DNA of 64,000 bases from Carya illinoinensis (GCF_018687715.1 NC_056756.1:2418001-2482000), one strand, 5' to 3'. Shown: positions 13,169-26,197, numbered from the stretch's first letter. Translations and numbers: made by a program. The notes: generated by a model from the sequence alone, not told the origin.

Positions 13169-16100
13169 ATGGATAAATCTTGGATGCATATTGAAAATAG
13201 ATTGCATTCCAGTGAGTATGTTGAAGGGGTTAGACAATTTATCGCTATGGCCATTTCCCACACTGCTAATCCTGATCAGATTAGTGTCCATGTAGAAGAT
13301 GTCGGAATAGAGCTTTCCACTCCATTCGTACAATTGAAGATCATTTGTTCTTTAGAGGGATTGATCCAACTTATACACCATGGATATTCCATGGAGAAGA
13401 TGACCCATTCCTTTCTGCCACTTTTTCTAATGAAGACGAAGATGATACGTTGGCTTATAGTGATTATATTGATGATCTCGATGAGCTTTTAGATGACATC
13501 TGTCATGGGTCGTCTATGGAAAATCATATCATAAATGACGGATCGTCTTATGCACATGATCAACCTTCCGCCTCTAATGCTCCTGTCAACTCTAATTTCG
13601 AGGACTTGGTAGATGATGCACGACGTCCACTCTATCCTACATATACTAAGTTCTCAAAGCTATCATTCATCGTCAAGCTGCTTCACATCAAGAGCATCGG
13701 TGGGTGGACGGTAAAGTCCTTCGATATGGTCTTAAAGCTCTTGCATGAGGCATTTCCTGATGCCTCATTCCCTGACTCATATCATGATGCCCGCCGCTTG
13801 GAGCGGGGATTGGGCTTTAGTTATGAAAAGATCCATGTGTGCCCAAATGATTGTGTGTTGTTTTGGAAGGAAAATGCATTGTACAATGAATGCCCCAAGT
13901 GTAAGGCATCTAGGTGGGAGCAAAGCACAATTCAGGGACGAAGGATACCACAAAAAGTGCTCCGACATTTTCCCCTTAAGCCGCGCTTGCAGAGGTTATA
14001 TATGTCAAAGAAGATAGCCCAAGACATGAGATGGCATGTAGATGGACGTGTTGACGATCCGACGTACATGCGACACCCATCAGATTCGAAGGCTTGGAAG
14101 GACTTTGATAACAAACATATGGGATTTTCCAAAGATCCTCGCAATGTTAGACTTGGTTTGGCCAGTGATGGGTTTAACCCATTCAACAACATGAGTAGAC
14201 CGTACAGCATTTGGCCAGTACTGCTTGTGCCGTACAACTTGCCCCCCTGGGCCTGCATGAAAAAACCATACACCATGCTGTCGTTGTTAATACCTGGCCC
14301 TAAGTCACCAGGTAATGACATTGATGTCTTCTTGCGTCCGTTACTCGATGAATTGAAGGAGTTATGGGAAGAGGGTATTCGTACCTATGATGCATACCGT
14401 GGGGAACACTTTATGTTGCATGCAGCGCTACTGTGGACAATCAATGACTTCCCCGCATATGCCAATCTTTCTGGGTGGAGTACAAAGGGCAAGATGGCAT
14501 GCCCCCATTGCACATCTGACACAAATTCACAATGGTTGGTATATGGCCGCAAGCATTGCTATATGGGTCATCGACGATGGTTGGCCCCAGATCACAGTTG
14601 GAGACGGAAAAAGAATGCTTTTAATGGACATGAAGAGCACCAACTCCAACCATCAAGGGTCGAGGGAGAGGAATTGCTACAACAATTAAGTCAATTGTCA
14701 CATGTTCAGTTTGGTAAATCTTCTTCGAAAAGGAAACGATCTCCCAATCATCTTAATTGGACGAAAAAATCAATATTTTTTGAGCTTCCTTACTGGTTAT
14801 CCTTAGGTTTGAGACATAATCTGGATGTCATGCACATTGAGAAAAACATATGCGATAACGTCCTGGGAACATTGTTGAATATTGAAGGAAAAACTAAGGA
14901 CTCTGCCACTGCACGTAAAGATTTGGCAAATCTTGGAATAAGGAAAGAATTGCATTTACAACATGATGGCGAGTCTACAACCATGGGTCTTGGTTGCTAT
15001 ATGTTAAATTTGAAGGAGCGAAGGGCTTTTTGTGCATGGTTGTCAAAAGTTAAATTCCCTGATGGGTTTGCATCCAATATTGCCCGGTGTGTCAATGCTA
15101 CCGAAGGAAAGATCAGTGGAATGAAGAGCCATGATTGTCACGTATTTATGCAAGCACTATTGCCGATCGTGATTGGTGGGTTCTTACGGGCCGATGTGCG
15201 TCAAGCCTTACTAGAGTTAAGTTGGTTCTTCAAAGAATTATGTTCTCGAAGTTTGAACTTACCAGTGTTGCATCGTCTTCATGCTAATATTCCCATCATT
15301 CTAATATTCCCATCATTCTCTGCAAACTAGAAATGATATTCCCTCCAGCTTTTTTTGATATCATGGTACACCTTTCTATTCACCTGCCAGAGGAGGCTCT
15401 ACTTGCAGGACCCGTGCAATACAGATGGATGTATCCTTTTGAGAGGTATCTAGGAAAGTTCAAGCGGTACGTCCGCAACAGAGCCCGGCCTGAAGGATCA
15501 ATTGCTGAGGCATATGTGCATCTCGAGTGCCTTACCTTTTGCTCTATGTACCTCCATGATATAGAAACTAAGTATAATCGAGAGGAACGTAATAGTGATG
15601 TAGTTATTGGTTCTGCTGAGGAGGGGAATAGGGCAAGTTTATCAATTTTCTCACAAAAAGTTTGACCATTGGGGACAGGGCACTCCCACAAATTATCTGA
15701 CATACTAATGGTCAAGGCCCGATGGTATGTTCTTAATAATTGCACGGAGGTTGAGCAATACATTGAGTAAGTCCATCATCGTACTGGTCAATACTTTAGG
15801 TTATGAACAGTAATGGTTGTCAAACCTGCTAACAAAATACTTGTATTAACAGGGAGCACTATAACAAGATGCAAGAAGAGAACCCTGATAACATCGATCA
15901 TAGGCACCAGAGTTAGTTTCCATCATGGTTCAGGGCACGGGTAAGATACGAAACCTTCCAGTCACATATAGTATAATATATGTGTAATTTTTACCTTATG
16001 TAGTATTAGTAACCACTTTTTCTAATATTGCATGGTAGATTCGAGAGCTGCGTGCAGTTAGGCCAACAGAGGTAACCGACGACATATATGCATTAGCATG

Positions 16101-16863
16101 TGGTCCAGATCCTTGGGTCGCATCTTATAACGGATGCATAATGAATGGTGTACGATTCCATACAAAAGAGCGTGAAAGGCATCGCCGCACTCAAAACAGT
16201 GGGGTTGTGGTTCATGGCGAGCATCGGGGATCCCCAGTTGACTTCTACGGTGTGTTGCATGATATTATAGAAATACGCTACATGGGTTGGCGTAAGGTTT
16301 ATATATTTCAATGCACTTGGTATGACGTTGGGGACCCGAGAAAGGGGATACGGGTTAGGGACCACCTAACCTTGGTCAATACTGCTAGGCAATGGTATAA
16401 AGATGAGCCTTTTGCCCTTGCATGCCAAGCAAGTCAAGTATTTTATTTGGCCGATCCAATTTTGGGTGGAAGTTGGCAGGTCGTCCATAAGGTAACAAGT
16501 AGAAATGTTTACAACCTTCGCGCAATGGATGCTGTTGGGGATGCGCATGATGATGGTGAGTCAAATTGGGGTGACTCAGAAGATGAAGATCGCAATAATC
16601 TGGACAACGTTCCCCCTATTCTGAATGTGGATGAATCCATGCCCGATCCATTGAACCGACTCGATCAAGAGCATTTGCAAGTTGATGCAACAATGGTACA
16701 ACGTCAAGACCCGTCCCAAGCAGTTGACGATGATGTCTTTAATGAGGCTGACCCACTTGACGATGAAATGGGGATGGAGGACATAAGTGCCACTGACAAC
16801 TCGGAGAACGAGTCTGACCATCCTCTGACTAGGGAGGATGATGATGATTGCAGTAAGATTTGA
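13169..16863 (+). pseudogene. TNP2-like CACTA transposase, inactivated
   Basis: The main transposase of CACTA elements (TNP2/Transposase_21 type); it cuts at the element ends in the nucleus. Exons: 13169-15766, 15853-15940, 16039-16863, with standard gt/ag sites. Landmarks: start MDKSWMHIENRLHSSEYVEG; zinc-binding-like CPCRRC; FFRGIDPTYTPW; core block with SKDPRNVRLGLASDGFNPF, WSTKGKMACPHC and LDVMHIEKNICDNVLGTLLN; C-terminal block DFYGVLHDIIEIRYMGWRKV (DUF4216-like) and an acidic tail. Defects: one base missing at about 13284 (before TGTCCATGTAGAAG); a perfect 17-bp tandem duplication 15284-15300/15301-15317 that shifts the frame; TGA at 15663-15665, probably from an arginine codon; TAG at about 15914-15916 in exon 2. 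Otherwise the sequence is well preserved, so decay is recent relative to the family. Confidence 0.88.
15284..15317 (+). repeat. 17-bp tandem duplication inside the transposase
   Basis: The unit ctaatattcccatcatt is present twice, back to back and identical. Dropping one copy restores the reading frame from NIPIIL into CKLEMIFPPAFF. Replication slippage is the likely cause. Confidence 0.95.
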
Positions 16864-19800
16864 TTGTAGTGAGTTTATTCATTGATGTTGCCAAGTACCA
16901 AATTTCTCGTAAGTCTAATATTGCATGTTGAGTATGTTTACCGAGAGTAACAACCTAATATAGCATGTAATTGCATGTCAAGTAGTTGGTGGCAGTGAAC
17001 CTATATGCAACATAAACAACACATGCTCACCTGTAGTAAACAAACTACAGGTAGAGTAGTTAAGGTAATATACTAGCTGACTACATGTATGTGTGTTATG
17101 CGCAGACAATGCATGATGTTTATCGACGATGGGAGTATAGAAGATCAATGGGAATCAAGCATCTGATTGCATATGGTATGTTCTTGGATGTCATGTGCTC
17201 CCTACATTTTCCATTTAGATCGTCACTATGCATTTACATAGTTAATTACTAATTGGGTTTCCAAACTTGTTGGGATACATGGTTTTTGGAAAACAGCCTA
17301 AAAATGTTGTTTGCTAACTATGTTCCAATGGCCTTAGTTCAATTACATTGAGTAAGGCCATTCCCTTGCTCATTGGTTTCCAATGGCCATTAACTCCCAT
17401 AATTAACTTTAGGGAGTAAGTGAAAGGTTGCTGTTTGGAAATTACAACTATATCTTGAGGTTGAAGGTCCAAATGCATGGTCATTATAATTATGGGATGG
17501 GCATGGTGTGATAGTATTTTCAGCTTAGTATAATGGCCAAGGGTAGGTATGGATATTATAATGCAAAGTGTTAAAGTTTTGTACTTTGATGCCACACAAT
17601 GAGTTCCATTGTGGATAGTTGTCGTACCTAGTAAACACAAGTTTGGAAACTGTTTCCAAACTAAATACCATTTGGTTAATAGGCAAATTAACCTATGTGC
17701 CTATAGAATGATACGAATTCCATGGGTATGAAGATTGGTTAACCATCTTATGGCAAATTATGGTTAATGAATATTATAGGTTAATTTGTTAACTTAGAAA
17801 TACAAGTTAAGAGTTACTCATAGATGGGAGTTCCATATTTTGTGCAGATTTCAGCATATGCACTTTCAAGGATATGTTGTGGTTGGCCCACCTACATCAA
17901 ATGTCGATGGAAAGCGTTTGTTGCCGTGAAAGTGGCTACGGGATAATCAGGATGTAACAATTTGCACGACAATGGCTAAAGTTGACTTAGAAAAGTCTAT
18001 TTAATGAAGTTGATATAGAATTCAGAACATTTTGAACAATTAAGTCAATTTGTGTAACTGAAAGATATAGGATTGCTATTGTAGTTCAGGTTTGTACTTC
18101 TACGTGGATTGAGTATGGTAAAATTGCATGCACAACCTACATTTGGTAATATAAGATGAAATCAAAGTACCCCAGTACTTTGATGGCATACAAGTAGAAA
18201 TCAATAGTGACATATATGATATACCCATTGAAAGCATAGCTCAAGAGCTGGGGATATTATTTAATACCAAAGTACCCCAATACAAATAATGATAACAGTG
18301 CATAGGTGTAATCAGTGAGTAATTTTTGATCACCTAGCTATATATATACATGTTAATTTAAAGTATATTTAGTGAGGAGGGAAATTAGGTGAATTCGTAA
18401 GAATTAAGTATATACCTATATTGTTATTTGTATAACAATGTCAGCATATATATGCAAGGACGTCAAGAGTGTGTATTTCCATTTGTTACACTCCATAGTC
18501 AGAGAGGGTTTTTTGCATGGCATTAATAACCCCCATGATTGCTACAAAAAATCAGACATGCAATATCCTTAGGTTTAACTAGTGCGGAATTAAATATAAC
18601 AAAGAATTGGGGTCTTTGAAAGCATAATAATTTATCACCTAGCTACCTGGACAACTAGATTGGAAAATCTAGTATCATGTGTTTGACATTTCAATGAATT
18701 CAGCGCATATTCAGTGAGTCTATTAACCATCATACTTGCATGTATAATTAATTAAAGTCTATATATGCTACTGCACGTAAATTAATGTGCCACCAGATCC
18801 ATGGTGGGATCCACACAGATTAATAAGTTAAAAAAACAAATTGCAAAGATAGTACTGGTGGACATAGATAAATTAACACAGAGTACTGAGCGGGAGATCA
18901 CAGACTAAAGGGCGGGATAGGAAATTTGTGATGGATTTTAGGTGGGAAATGGCGCCAGTGATGGGGTCCACAGCAAGGCTGAACTGCAAGTAGGAATGAT
19001 AAGGGATTGACAGCTGGGAAGTTGGTGGCAGTGAATCACAAGCTGGAGAAATTTGAATTAGATTAAACCTCTCTTACGGGCCTTAGTTCTAAACATGCAT
19101 CTTTCCAGTTGGAAAAAAGCTGAGAGCTTATCGAGCACTTCCTGCATCTACGGGTTCACCTGAACTTACTGTCTAGCTGTTGGCCATTTCCTCTATATTG
19201 CTTCACAACAAGCTGCTTATCTATCATCTTTACATCTGCCAGGCAAGCCAGAACCTTAAACCAGGTACACAATAAAAAGAAAGTAATTATTTTTGTGGTT
19301 CTCCTTCCGAAGAGTTTTAGGGAGTTATCGAGCACTTGTTCTTTGTTTAGCTGCGCAAATCACTTTCTTCCCACTGGATTCTTGTAAAGCATGGTTTTTT
19401 CTTCTTCTTAGGCTTAGGCAGAATGTTGGAGGTAACATTTATGTACATAAATAATGATTACATTAAGGTAAGCTGAGGGAAAAAATATGCAAGCACTATA
19501 CATCACCAGCATTGTTGAAGTCCTCGTTCAAGCATGTTATTTTTTTCACATACAAAAGATGAAATAGTACACAATGGGTGTTTTTTAAGATAATGTTGTA
19601 GTGGTTGGACAAACCAGGGGTTAGAAGTGATATTATCCTCCTTCTACGTACTATTCTGTAAGTTATGCACTCTCTATCTTTTGTGGGAAATGATATATAC
19701 TCTGATTTATAGTCTATTTAATGACCAGCTTTGAGGGGTTTTTTTGTGGAATACATCCAGCCAAAATAAGCATGCAAATCTGCTCCCTAGTAATATTTAA

Positions 19801-20564
19801 GAATATATATTACTATGTTAACAAGTAGAGTCATGCTGGTCTTGACTGTCGTTGTTATACATAAATATTACTATATGTCGTCGTTATTTTGACGATGAAA
19901 GTAAAGACTAACCAAGGCATGCAGTAGCTCAGAAAAATCTATGTTATTCTTACAGAATCTCCATGCAGCACTGATTTAAGCAACTCAGTTGCATAACTAC
20001 AGAAATACAACTCAAATGTATTTCAGTACCTGACTTTAGCTATAAATTGTATAATACTGAAAATATTTTTGTAGTGTATTTACATCTTGCTCCTCATAAA
20101 TATATTCCAGCAGCTGGGGAAAATATTGAGCCCATGGATAGTTAGTATATACAGCCCATACATGACAATCCAAGAGTTATGATTCCCTGCACAAATTAAA
20201 TAAACACTTAATAGTACTAAGTCTGCCACCCCACTCACTTAGAAGAGCCTTAGATAGTAACTGAAAGCAGTACCAGCTGCTCTGTTCTATTTTTACCAAA
20301 AAAATAGAGGGCATTATTTGTCTAATGGGGTTGAAGTATAGGCATAAACTGCCAAAATATTTAATCGCTACGCTATATCCTGTTAGTATGAAGCGAAATA
20401 GTAATATATAATACCCTATTTGATAACAGTTTGACGCTTCCTTATCATTTAACCACATGTCGATATATGTTTTGGATCATCTTATATTGTTTATGCACTT
20501 ACATCATGTCTTGGTTGCATGCAGAAAAAACAGTTGGTATTTCATCCTAATAGCAAAGCCAAGG
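16864..20564. other. Spacer between the two CACTA genes
   Basis: AT-rich sequence between the two transposon genes. No transposase exon or other gene was recognised. About 18880-19080 is less AT-rich and could hold the promoter or leader of the downstream gene. Confidence 0.45.
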
Positions 20565-22406
20565 ATGGTGAGAAGTATCAAGTTTCGGGGGGGTCGAGTT
20601 AGACATGGTAGGGTTGCGTTGAACAGCAGTCCAGTACAAGCAGCGTTGCCTCCACGAACCGTGTTGCGGGATGAGCCTGAGTCAAATGATTCAACTCAGG
20701 ATGTAGGAGCCTTGGTCCCACAAGAGGTTTTGGGTGGTAACCAGGTTAGAGAGGAGCCATCCACAACAGGTATGTCATTTGACAATTCAAAGCTGTAACA
20801 GTTACTGAGTTCTACTCAATTGATGTACAATGGTCATAGGCAGAATATAATCTTGGTTCATTTTATTTCCCACATGAATTTACATATATCAAACCATGTA
20901 TTGATGTAGATCCACATAGTAAGAAAAGAGGTCGAGGGCCAGCGAAGGGCACACTATTTGAAAGAATGAGAAAAGTGGTGAAAATACCACTGGTTATACA
21001 AGATGGGCATCGAGGGCCATCTTGTGAGAATGCTGCAATATTCACTGGCCGACTAACGGAGATGATTAAAGTACATGCCGACATGAGGCATGCTAGTTGG
21101 AGTTTTGTACCCGAGGCTGAAAAGCAAGAACTGATTGACCGTGTTAGGGTAGGACTCTGGATTTAGTTGCACATTATACATCGAATGCTTACTACTCCAA
21201 CTTATATATGCGCACATGTTTGGCATTTCTTCATGTAACAAAGTGGGATTTTTATATTGCAGGCAGATTTTGTTCTCGATTGGAGTAGAGACAACCATCG
21301 TGAGATGGTTGAGACACATTTGGCCGACAAGTATAATGCATATCATTATGCATTACACAAGGTGTATTTAAAATATGCTTCACATGAAGAGGCTCTACGT
21401 GGTGGGACGGACAAGGTGGAGAAAGCTGTATGGGAAAAGCTATGTGAACGGTGGGCAAGTGCAACATTCAAAGTATTTCCTTGCCCAAATGATTGTTTCA
21501 GATTTTTTATTTACCACATAAACCATGTAAGCTAAAATGGTATAGTATTATAACTGTTTGCAAGTATTAGGCACCTCCCATCAAAGTAGGTTTCATATTT
21601 TATTTGTTATTGCATAAGTTTAAATAATACATTGTACTTATAATTTATTACAGGGCATTAATAAATTGGAAACTCATGCAGGAGAAGTCAAGAAGGAATA
21701 GTTCAAATAGAAAACTGAAAGTGAAACATACCGGTGGGAGAAAATCGTTTATACGGATACTAGAAGAGAAGGTTTGTGATAACCATATGGTATAATATAA
21801 TTCAGATTATGAGTATAGGGTGGGAATAAATTAACTGTTAATTGTCTATTTCAGCGGGAGAGCGCGCAAAATATGGTAGAATTTTATAAGGAAACACATT
21901 TTTCAACACGGAAGGGTAAATTCATCAACGCAGCAACCGAACACAATTACGTAAGTGTTCCTAAATTAAATTTTATATGTTTTTACAGGCTGAAAAGGTG
22001 TTTATCCACAGCATGCTTTTCCTTTGTCAAACATTTTCAGAATGTAATGATGGAGAGGTTAGCTGAAAAGGATACGGAGGATGATGTCGAAGAAGCTGCT
22101 GAAACAATCTTCAAAGAAGTCTTGGGGTACAGATCTGGGTACTCAGTCGGGCTGGGGCACATGGTGATTCCAGAACCCACTCCTTCAATGAAGAACAGCA
22201 GGGCATTTATCCGACTAGCGGAAGAGAATCAACGTCACAAAAGTGATGCAGAAATGTACAAAAACAAGCTAGACGCTATGATGGGTGACATTGCGGAGTT
22301 GAGGAGGAATTTTTCAGAGCATGAGAAGCTCTTAATGAGCTATAGGAGCACTGATGGGAATATCAACGGTAGTGAGTCTCATGGAGAGACTCAACGAGAT
22401 GCTTAG
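20565..22406 (+). CDS. Transposase_24-type CACTA protein, six exons, intact
   Basis: Second gene of the CACTA pair, of the plant transposase Ptta/En/Spm (Transposase_24) type, thought to bind element ends and assist or regulate transposition. Exons: 20565-20769, 20910-21148, 21263-21472, 21682-21771, 21855-21950, 22041-22406. All junctions are gt/ag, phases agree, and the total is 1,206 bases (401 residues plus stop) with no break. Landmarks: basic glycine/arginine start MVRSIKFRGGRVRHGR; KKRGRGPAKGTLFERMR; WSFVPEAEKQELIDRVR, then ADFVLDWSRDN (the family core); KSRRNSSNRKLKVKHTGGRK; FYKETHFSTRKGKFINAATE; an acidic helix and a coiled-coil-like tail (AEENQRHKSDAEMYKNKLDA). An upstream in-frame ATG at 20457 would add 36 unconserved residues, so I chose 20565. 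Expression cannot be judged. Confidence 0.82.
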
Positions 22407-25400
22407 GCATCTCACTTGAAGTGATATAAATTTTTTGTGGTGGGACAATTTTGTGGCCCACATTTTTTGTGGAATGTTTATAACATATGTAACAACCCAA
22501 TGGTTTAACTACCAATGTCCCTATCATAGTTTTTTGGTACTTTAGTATTTTAGTTAGGGTGCATATATAGTAACCAGTGCTGGAAAAGTAATGTGGAAGG
22601 GTTAACTTTTTGAGATTCAGCTATGTTGTTGTTTTGAAAGGGTAAGTAACTTCATCAGATACATGAAGTGATTTTTAATTGGGATATGTAGATTTGGTTT
22701 CAATAGTTGGCAGGAAAAATCCAAAAGCAGAGGCTGATTTAACTGTTTTCAAAATTGCAGGTTAGGAGAATACTGTCCAGCTTTCAGCCATATGGATTAA
22801 CAGAAAGTAGATGCAGGGGTCAGACTATTAAATCCGACATTTTCAGTATAATAGGTAATTAGTTCAAAGCTGTAATTTGTCTATGTGCCCAAATTTATAT
22901 AAAATGACAAGCATTGCTACTGATTCACACATTGATGTTCAAATAACCTAAAAGCATATTAGCTCTAATTATTTTCAGACACGAATTGGGTTAGTTTATA
23001 TGCTCTAGATATATATTAGCCCTAAGTAGTTAGAAGATAGGAAACCCTGGCTTTTTCAACTAATTTGGAGCTATAAGCATACCCACTTCAATGGACTATC
23101 ATAATAAACTTGGTCAGTTTTAAAAAGTGGATATTATATATAAAATCTGTTTGGTCAATATGTTATTGAAATTAGTGCATAAGTATATTGGTTTGAAATT
23201 TTAAAATCATTTCTGTCTGTGATTTTTGTATGTCAAGAGACGGAGGTGCATATAGTAGATTTGGTTATATATTCAGCAAAGGGAGATAATCCTCAAAAGA
23301 TTTGTTTAATTAATTTGTTATCCAGATTATGGGTCATGATGTGATTTTCTGTACAAGATAGGAGAGTATAAAATTTTTCATTATAATCTCATATCTTCAT
23401 TGGTAGAATGGAAAATGGTGTTATTAGTATAAATATTGGAAAACTGTTTTCAGCCAACAGATGATAGATGCATATAGCAATTGAGTTGTTCAGTACATGG
23501 GATATATATGGCATGTATTAATTATTGAACCTGAAAGGCTGAGGCTATAGCTATGAAATCTTGATGTAAATGCAACTGCAGGAACACAATAGCTAAGTTC
23601 TAATGGTAGGTGTATACAATTAATTCAATGAGGGGAAATTGTGTGCCAGTATATGAATAAAGGCTTTTTCCATACACAAGCTGAGCTTAGGTCCAATATT
23701 TCCCGCATTAATCTCTAACTGCAATAGGGGCTAGAGTATGACTAATTAAAAATTTACCAAGTGTATTCTTAATGATTAGTTGTGTACATGCCCACCCCAT
23801 GTCATGTCATATATATGTGAAGTATAATCTTATTTTAAATGTTTGTCAGATGCTAAGGTTAAGTTAACATTTAGCATCTTGCTTTGTGTTAATCAGGAAA
23901 TCAGATTGGTCTGGAGGGGGCTGTCAGCAACATGTGTGCCCAACATTTAGTAAGTTGTCTATATGGAAGTTATGCATGTTCTCATAGATGCACCTTCGAG
24001 AGGGAAAGAGAGTCAAACCTGCTATATGTACTTGCTATTGAGTTGCACACTTCAAAACGTTAAGGGGCATGTAACTAGCAGTTTAATATATAACTATTGA
24101 TGGTTGGTGTATAAATGCTATTTCAATGGATGTTGGTAGATTTATGTAACAGATGGTATGGTTATCTGTTTTGCTACAAAGGTTATTATGGAGCATTGGT
24201 ATCAAATCTAGGTGGGGTTTTTTTTTGAGGTTATGGATTTCAGCAGATATTTGGATGCACTAAAAGTTGGAATCTATTACTGATTTAACAGGTATAAATA
24301 TAAACTACTTGTCATGGGGTGAAATATTGTATAAACCAATTATAATTGGTTTATACAATGTGAAATAAGGTGACATTCTATAAAGGATGCAGCTGTTGTA
24401 AAAAATAGGTATATAATTTTTAGATGTCGTGGAACAAAATGTATTGCCCACAAAATGGAATGGTGGGGAAAAAATTAGACCAACCAAATGGATGTGCGAA
24501 GGGGTTCATGGCAAAAGTTTAATTATTGGACAAATGGATATTGCTTTTTTCCCACCAAACAACTCCTAGCAAAAGGAATTTTATCCACGAGACAATGTAT
24601 ATCAGATTCACTAATAGCCACCACAAAATTATATGACCATAGAGTCTATTGTCACCGCAACTGGATGGTGCTAAACGGAGTAATATATGGATATTAAATA
24701 TGTATTCCCGCAAGAACATTTCATGGCAAAAACATACATTTTACCCACCAAATGCACGTTTTGTGGTAAACTAATTTTGCTCATGAATTATATGCCACCA
24801 GCATGTCACCGAAATTTTTGGTGGAAAAATGTTTGTTCCCACCTGGGTGTCACTTTTTCCAACTTATGTTCCTCATGGAAATAAAAAGGTAAGCCACCTT
24901 AGCTAGTACTTTTTGTCACGACAGCGATGCATGGCTTGTAGAACTTTAGCCATTGTCACACTTGTAGGGAAATACTTATTAGCGATGAACTGTTCTCACG
25001 GGGAATACATATTTGCAATGGCAGTGGTGGTAAACACTGGGTTTTTTTGACAAGTATGCTGGTAACTAAAAAAAATTTATCACGAGATCATCTCCTCCCA
25101 AAACCTCTTCACTCACGATCAAGGGAGTGGCTAAAACCTTTATACCACTAAACAAGTGACTGTTGAAGTCATGGCAAAATCACTTTTTGGGACTATAGCT
25201 CTGGTGGCAACTGAGGTTCCTCTCACCACAAAGGATAGGTTGCAAGTCAATTTGCCACGGACTGAAACAGTTTTTTCCACTCATTCCTGTCGTGACAAAA
25301 GATGGTTTTTTCCCACGAGTTAGTTCTATCATGCGAAAAGGTTATTGCTCATGAATTTTATGCCACCAACGACTCACGAACGGAATTGGTGGGGAAAGAA

Positions 25401-25440
25401 TTTTTCCCACATAGCCCCCACATATTTCCACCAAATTCCC
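22407..25440. other. 3' noncoding part of the 17.2-kb CACTA element
   Basis: No gene. About 24430-25440 is dense in short ccacca/tggtggg/cccacg motifs on both strands, the right-hand subterminal repeat region. The rest is AT-rich without recognisable features apart from a near-perfect hairpin around 24330-24357 (tataaaccaattataattgg and its complement). Confidence 0.6.
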
Positions 25441-25470
25441 TCGTGGGAAAAACCTCAATTTGTTGTAGTG
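25441..25470 (-). repeat. Right terminal inverted repeat of the 17.2-kb CACTA element
   Basis: Reverse complement of 8302-8331 with two mismatches, ending ttgttgtagtg, followed by the CGT target duplication at 25471-25473. Confidence 0.95.
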
Positions 25471-26092
25471 CGTGAACAGCTGTGTTAAAATAAATATGCA
25501 AAAGTTATATACAGAAAGATACAATTAAACTAAAGGAAGTGTTTTTCCCAAATAGAAAAAAAGAGTTTCTTTTGGAAAATACTTTGTTGGTGAAGGGAAT
25601 AGATCGCCAAGGGAATTGACGGGCTTTTGGCTCAGTCGGAGGACGGCAGGGCTTCCACGATCAAGGTCGATGATCTTGTACACGTGCAGTTCTTGAACTT
25701 TGGCTGCAAAAGCAGACATAAAAAGCAAAACGGTCACCATAAGAACCATGAAAAAGTTTAATTTTGGGGGAATGAAAAAAGCGGTGAGTGAAAAAACGTG
25801 AGAAATGAATACCGGGTATCGCAGATCTTGATCGATCGTCGTGGCTTTTGCAGGTGAGTAATCTTTTGCAAACAAAAATCACAGATCATCAAATCCATAA
25901 ATAAAATAATACATAAATTCAAAAACAGAGAGAGAGTGGTTCAGCAAGATGGGGAGTGGAGACAAAGAGATAAGAGAGAAGAGAGAGACGAAGAGAAGAA
26001 GAATCGAGAAAAGCAGCCGACTCTCTCACACAGTTGCAAAATACCAAAACATCCTTATTTTAACAGATACAAAGGAAGAAAACAAAAGGTTA

Positions 26093-26197
26093 AAAAAGTA
26101 ACTATGCAATAAATACGGAAGAAAAAAACGGAATGTGTGAATTCACTACTCATTCCTGTAGAAGCGCGATAGGCGCTTATTATTATAGAGAGATATA
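26093..26197. repeat. AOC upstream segment shared with 60899-60997
   Basis: Begins aaaagtaactatgcaataaat and runs through gcgcttattattatagagag. It matches 60899-60997, upstream of the second AOC locus. This shared flank supports duplication of the whole AOC neighbourhood. Confidence 0.65.

Larger units (their letters stand above)
8302..25470 (+). mobile_element. Complete CACTA (En/Spm-type) DNA transposon, 17,169 bp
   Basis: Both ends begin CACTACAACAAATT and form 30-bp inverted repeats (8302-8331 and 25441-25470) differing at two bases. A 3-bp target duplication CGT flanks it (8299-8301 and 25471-25473), as expected for CACTA elements. The inner TIR motif ggtttttcccacga recurs near both ends (8658-8671, about 25304-25318), as do other short CCCAC/GTGGG motifs, which are typical transposase-binding subterminal repeats. 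It carries two plus-strand genes of the usual CACTA pair: a TNP2-like transposase (broken) and a Transposase_24-like protein (apparently intact). The insertion sits inside an AOC exon. Boundaries are certain to the base because host coding sequence resumes on both sides. Confidence 0.95.
7858..25882 (-). pseudogene. AOC: Allene oxide cyclase gene split by a CACTA element
   Basis: AOC converts the allene oxide from 13-HPOT to OPDA in the plastid, on the way to jasmonate. Exons on the minus strand: 25882-25813; 25703-25583 (KVQELHVYKIIDLDRGSPAV, then LRLSQKPVNSLGDL); 25479-25471; then, after the transposon, 8298-7858 ([35 protein letters not shown]). Splice sites at 25813/25703 and AAA|gtatttt/acacag|CTG at 25583/25479 fit the protein. 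Removing the element and one CGT joins LFT to GDLKK in frame. Exon 2 lacks one base after LGDL (about 25600-25606), and the exon phases only work if it is restored. After KPVEPN the family C-terminus is replaced by unrelated residues running into the VQ fragment. The N-terminus is too short for a normal transit peptide. It is a pseudogene. Confidence 0.85.

Noticed and set aside
13777..15763. Minus-strand open frames of 60-129 codons opposite the transposase
   Set aside because: They are shadows of the plus-strand TNP2 frame, lack conserved motifs and have no promoter context.
24320..24360. A CRISPR-like or miRNA precursor hairpin
   Set aside because: It is a single short AT-rich palindrome in transposon DNA in a plant; there is no repeat-spacer array and no sign of a mature small RNA.
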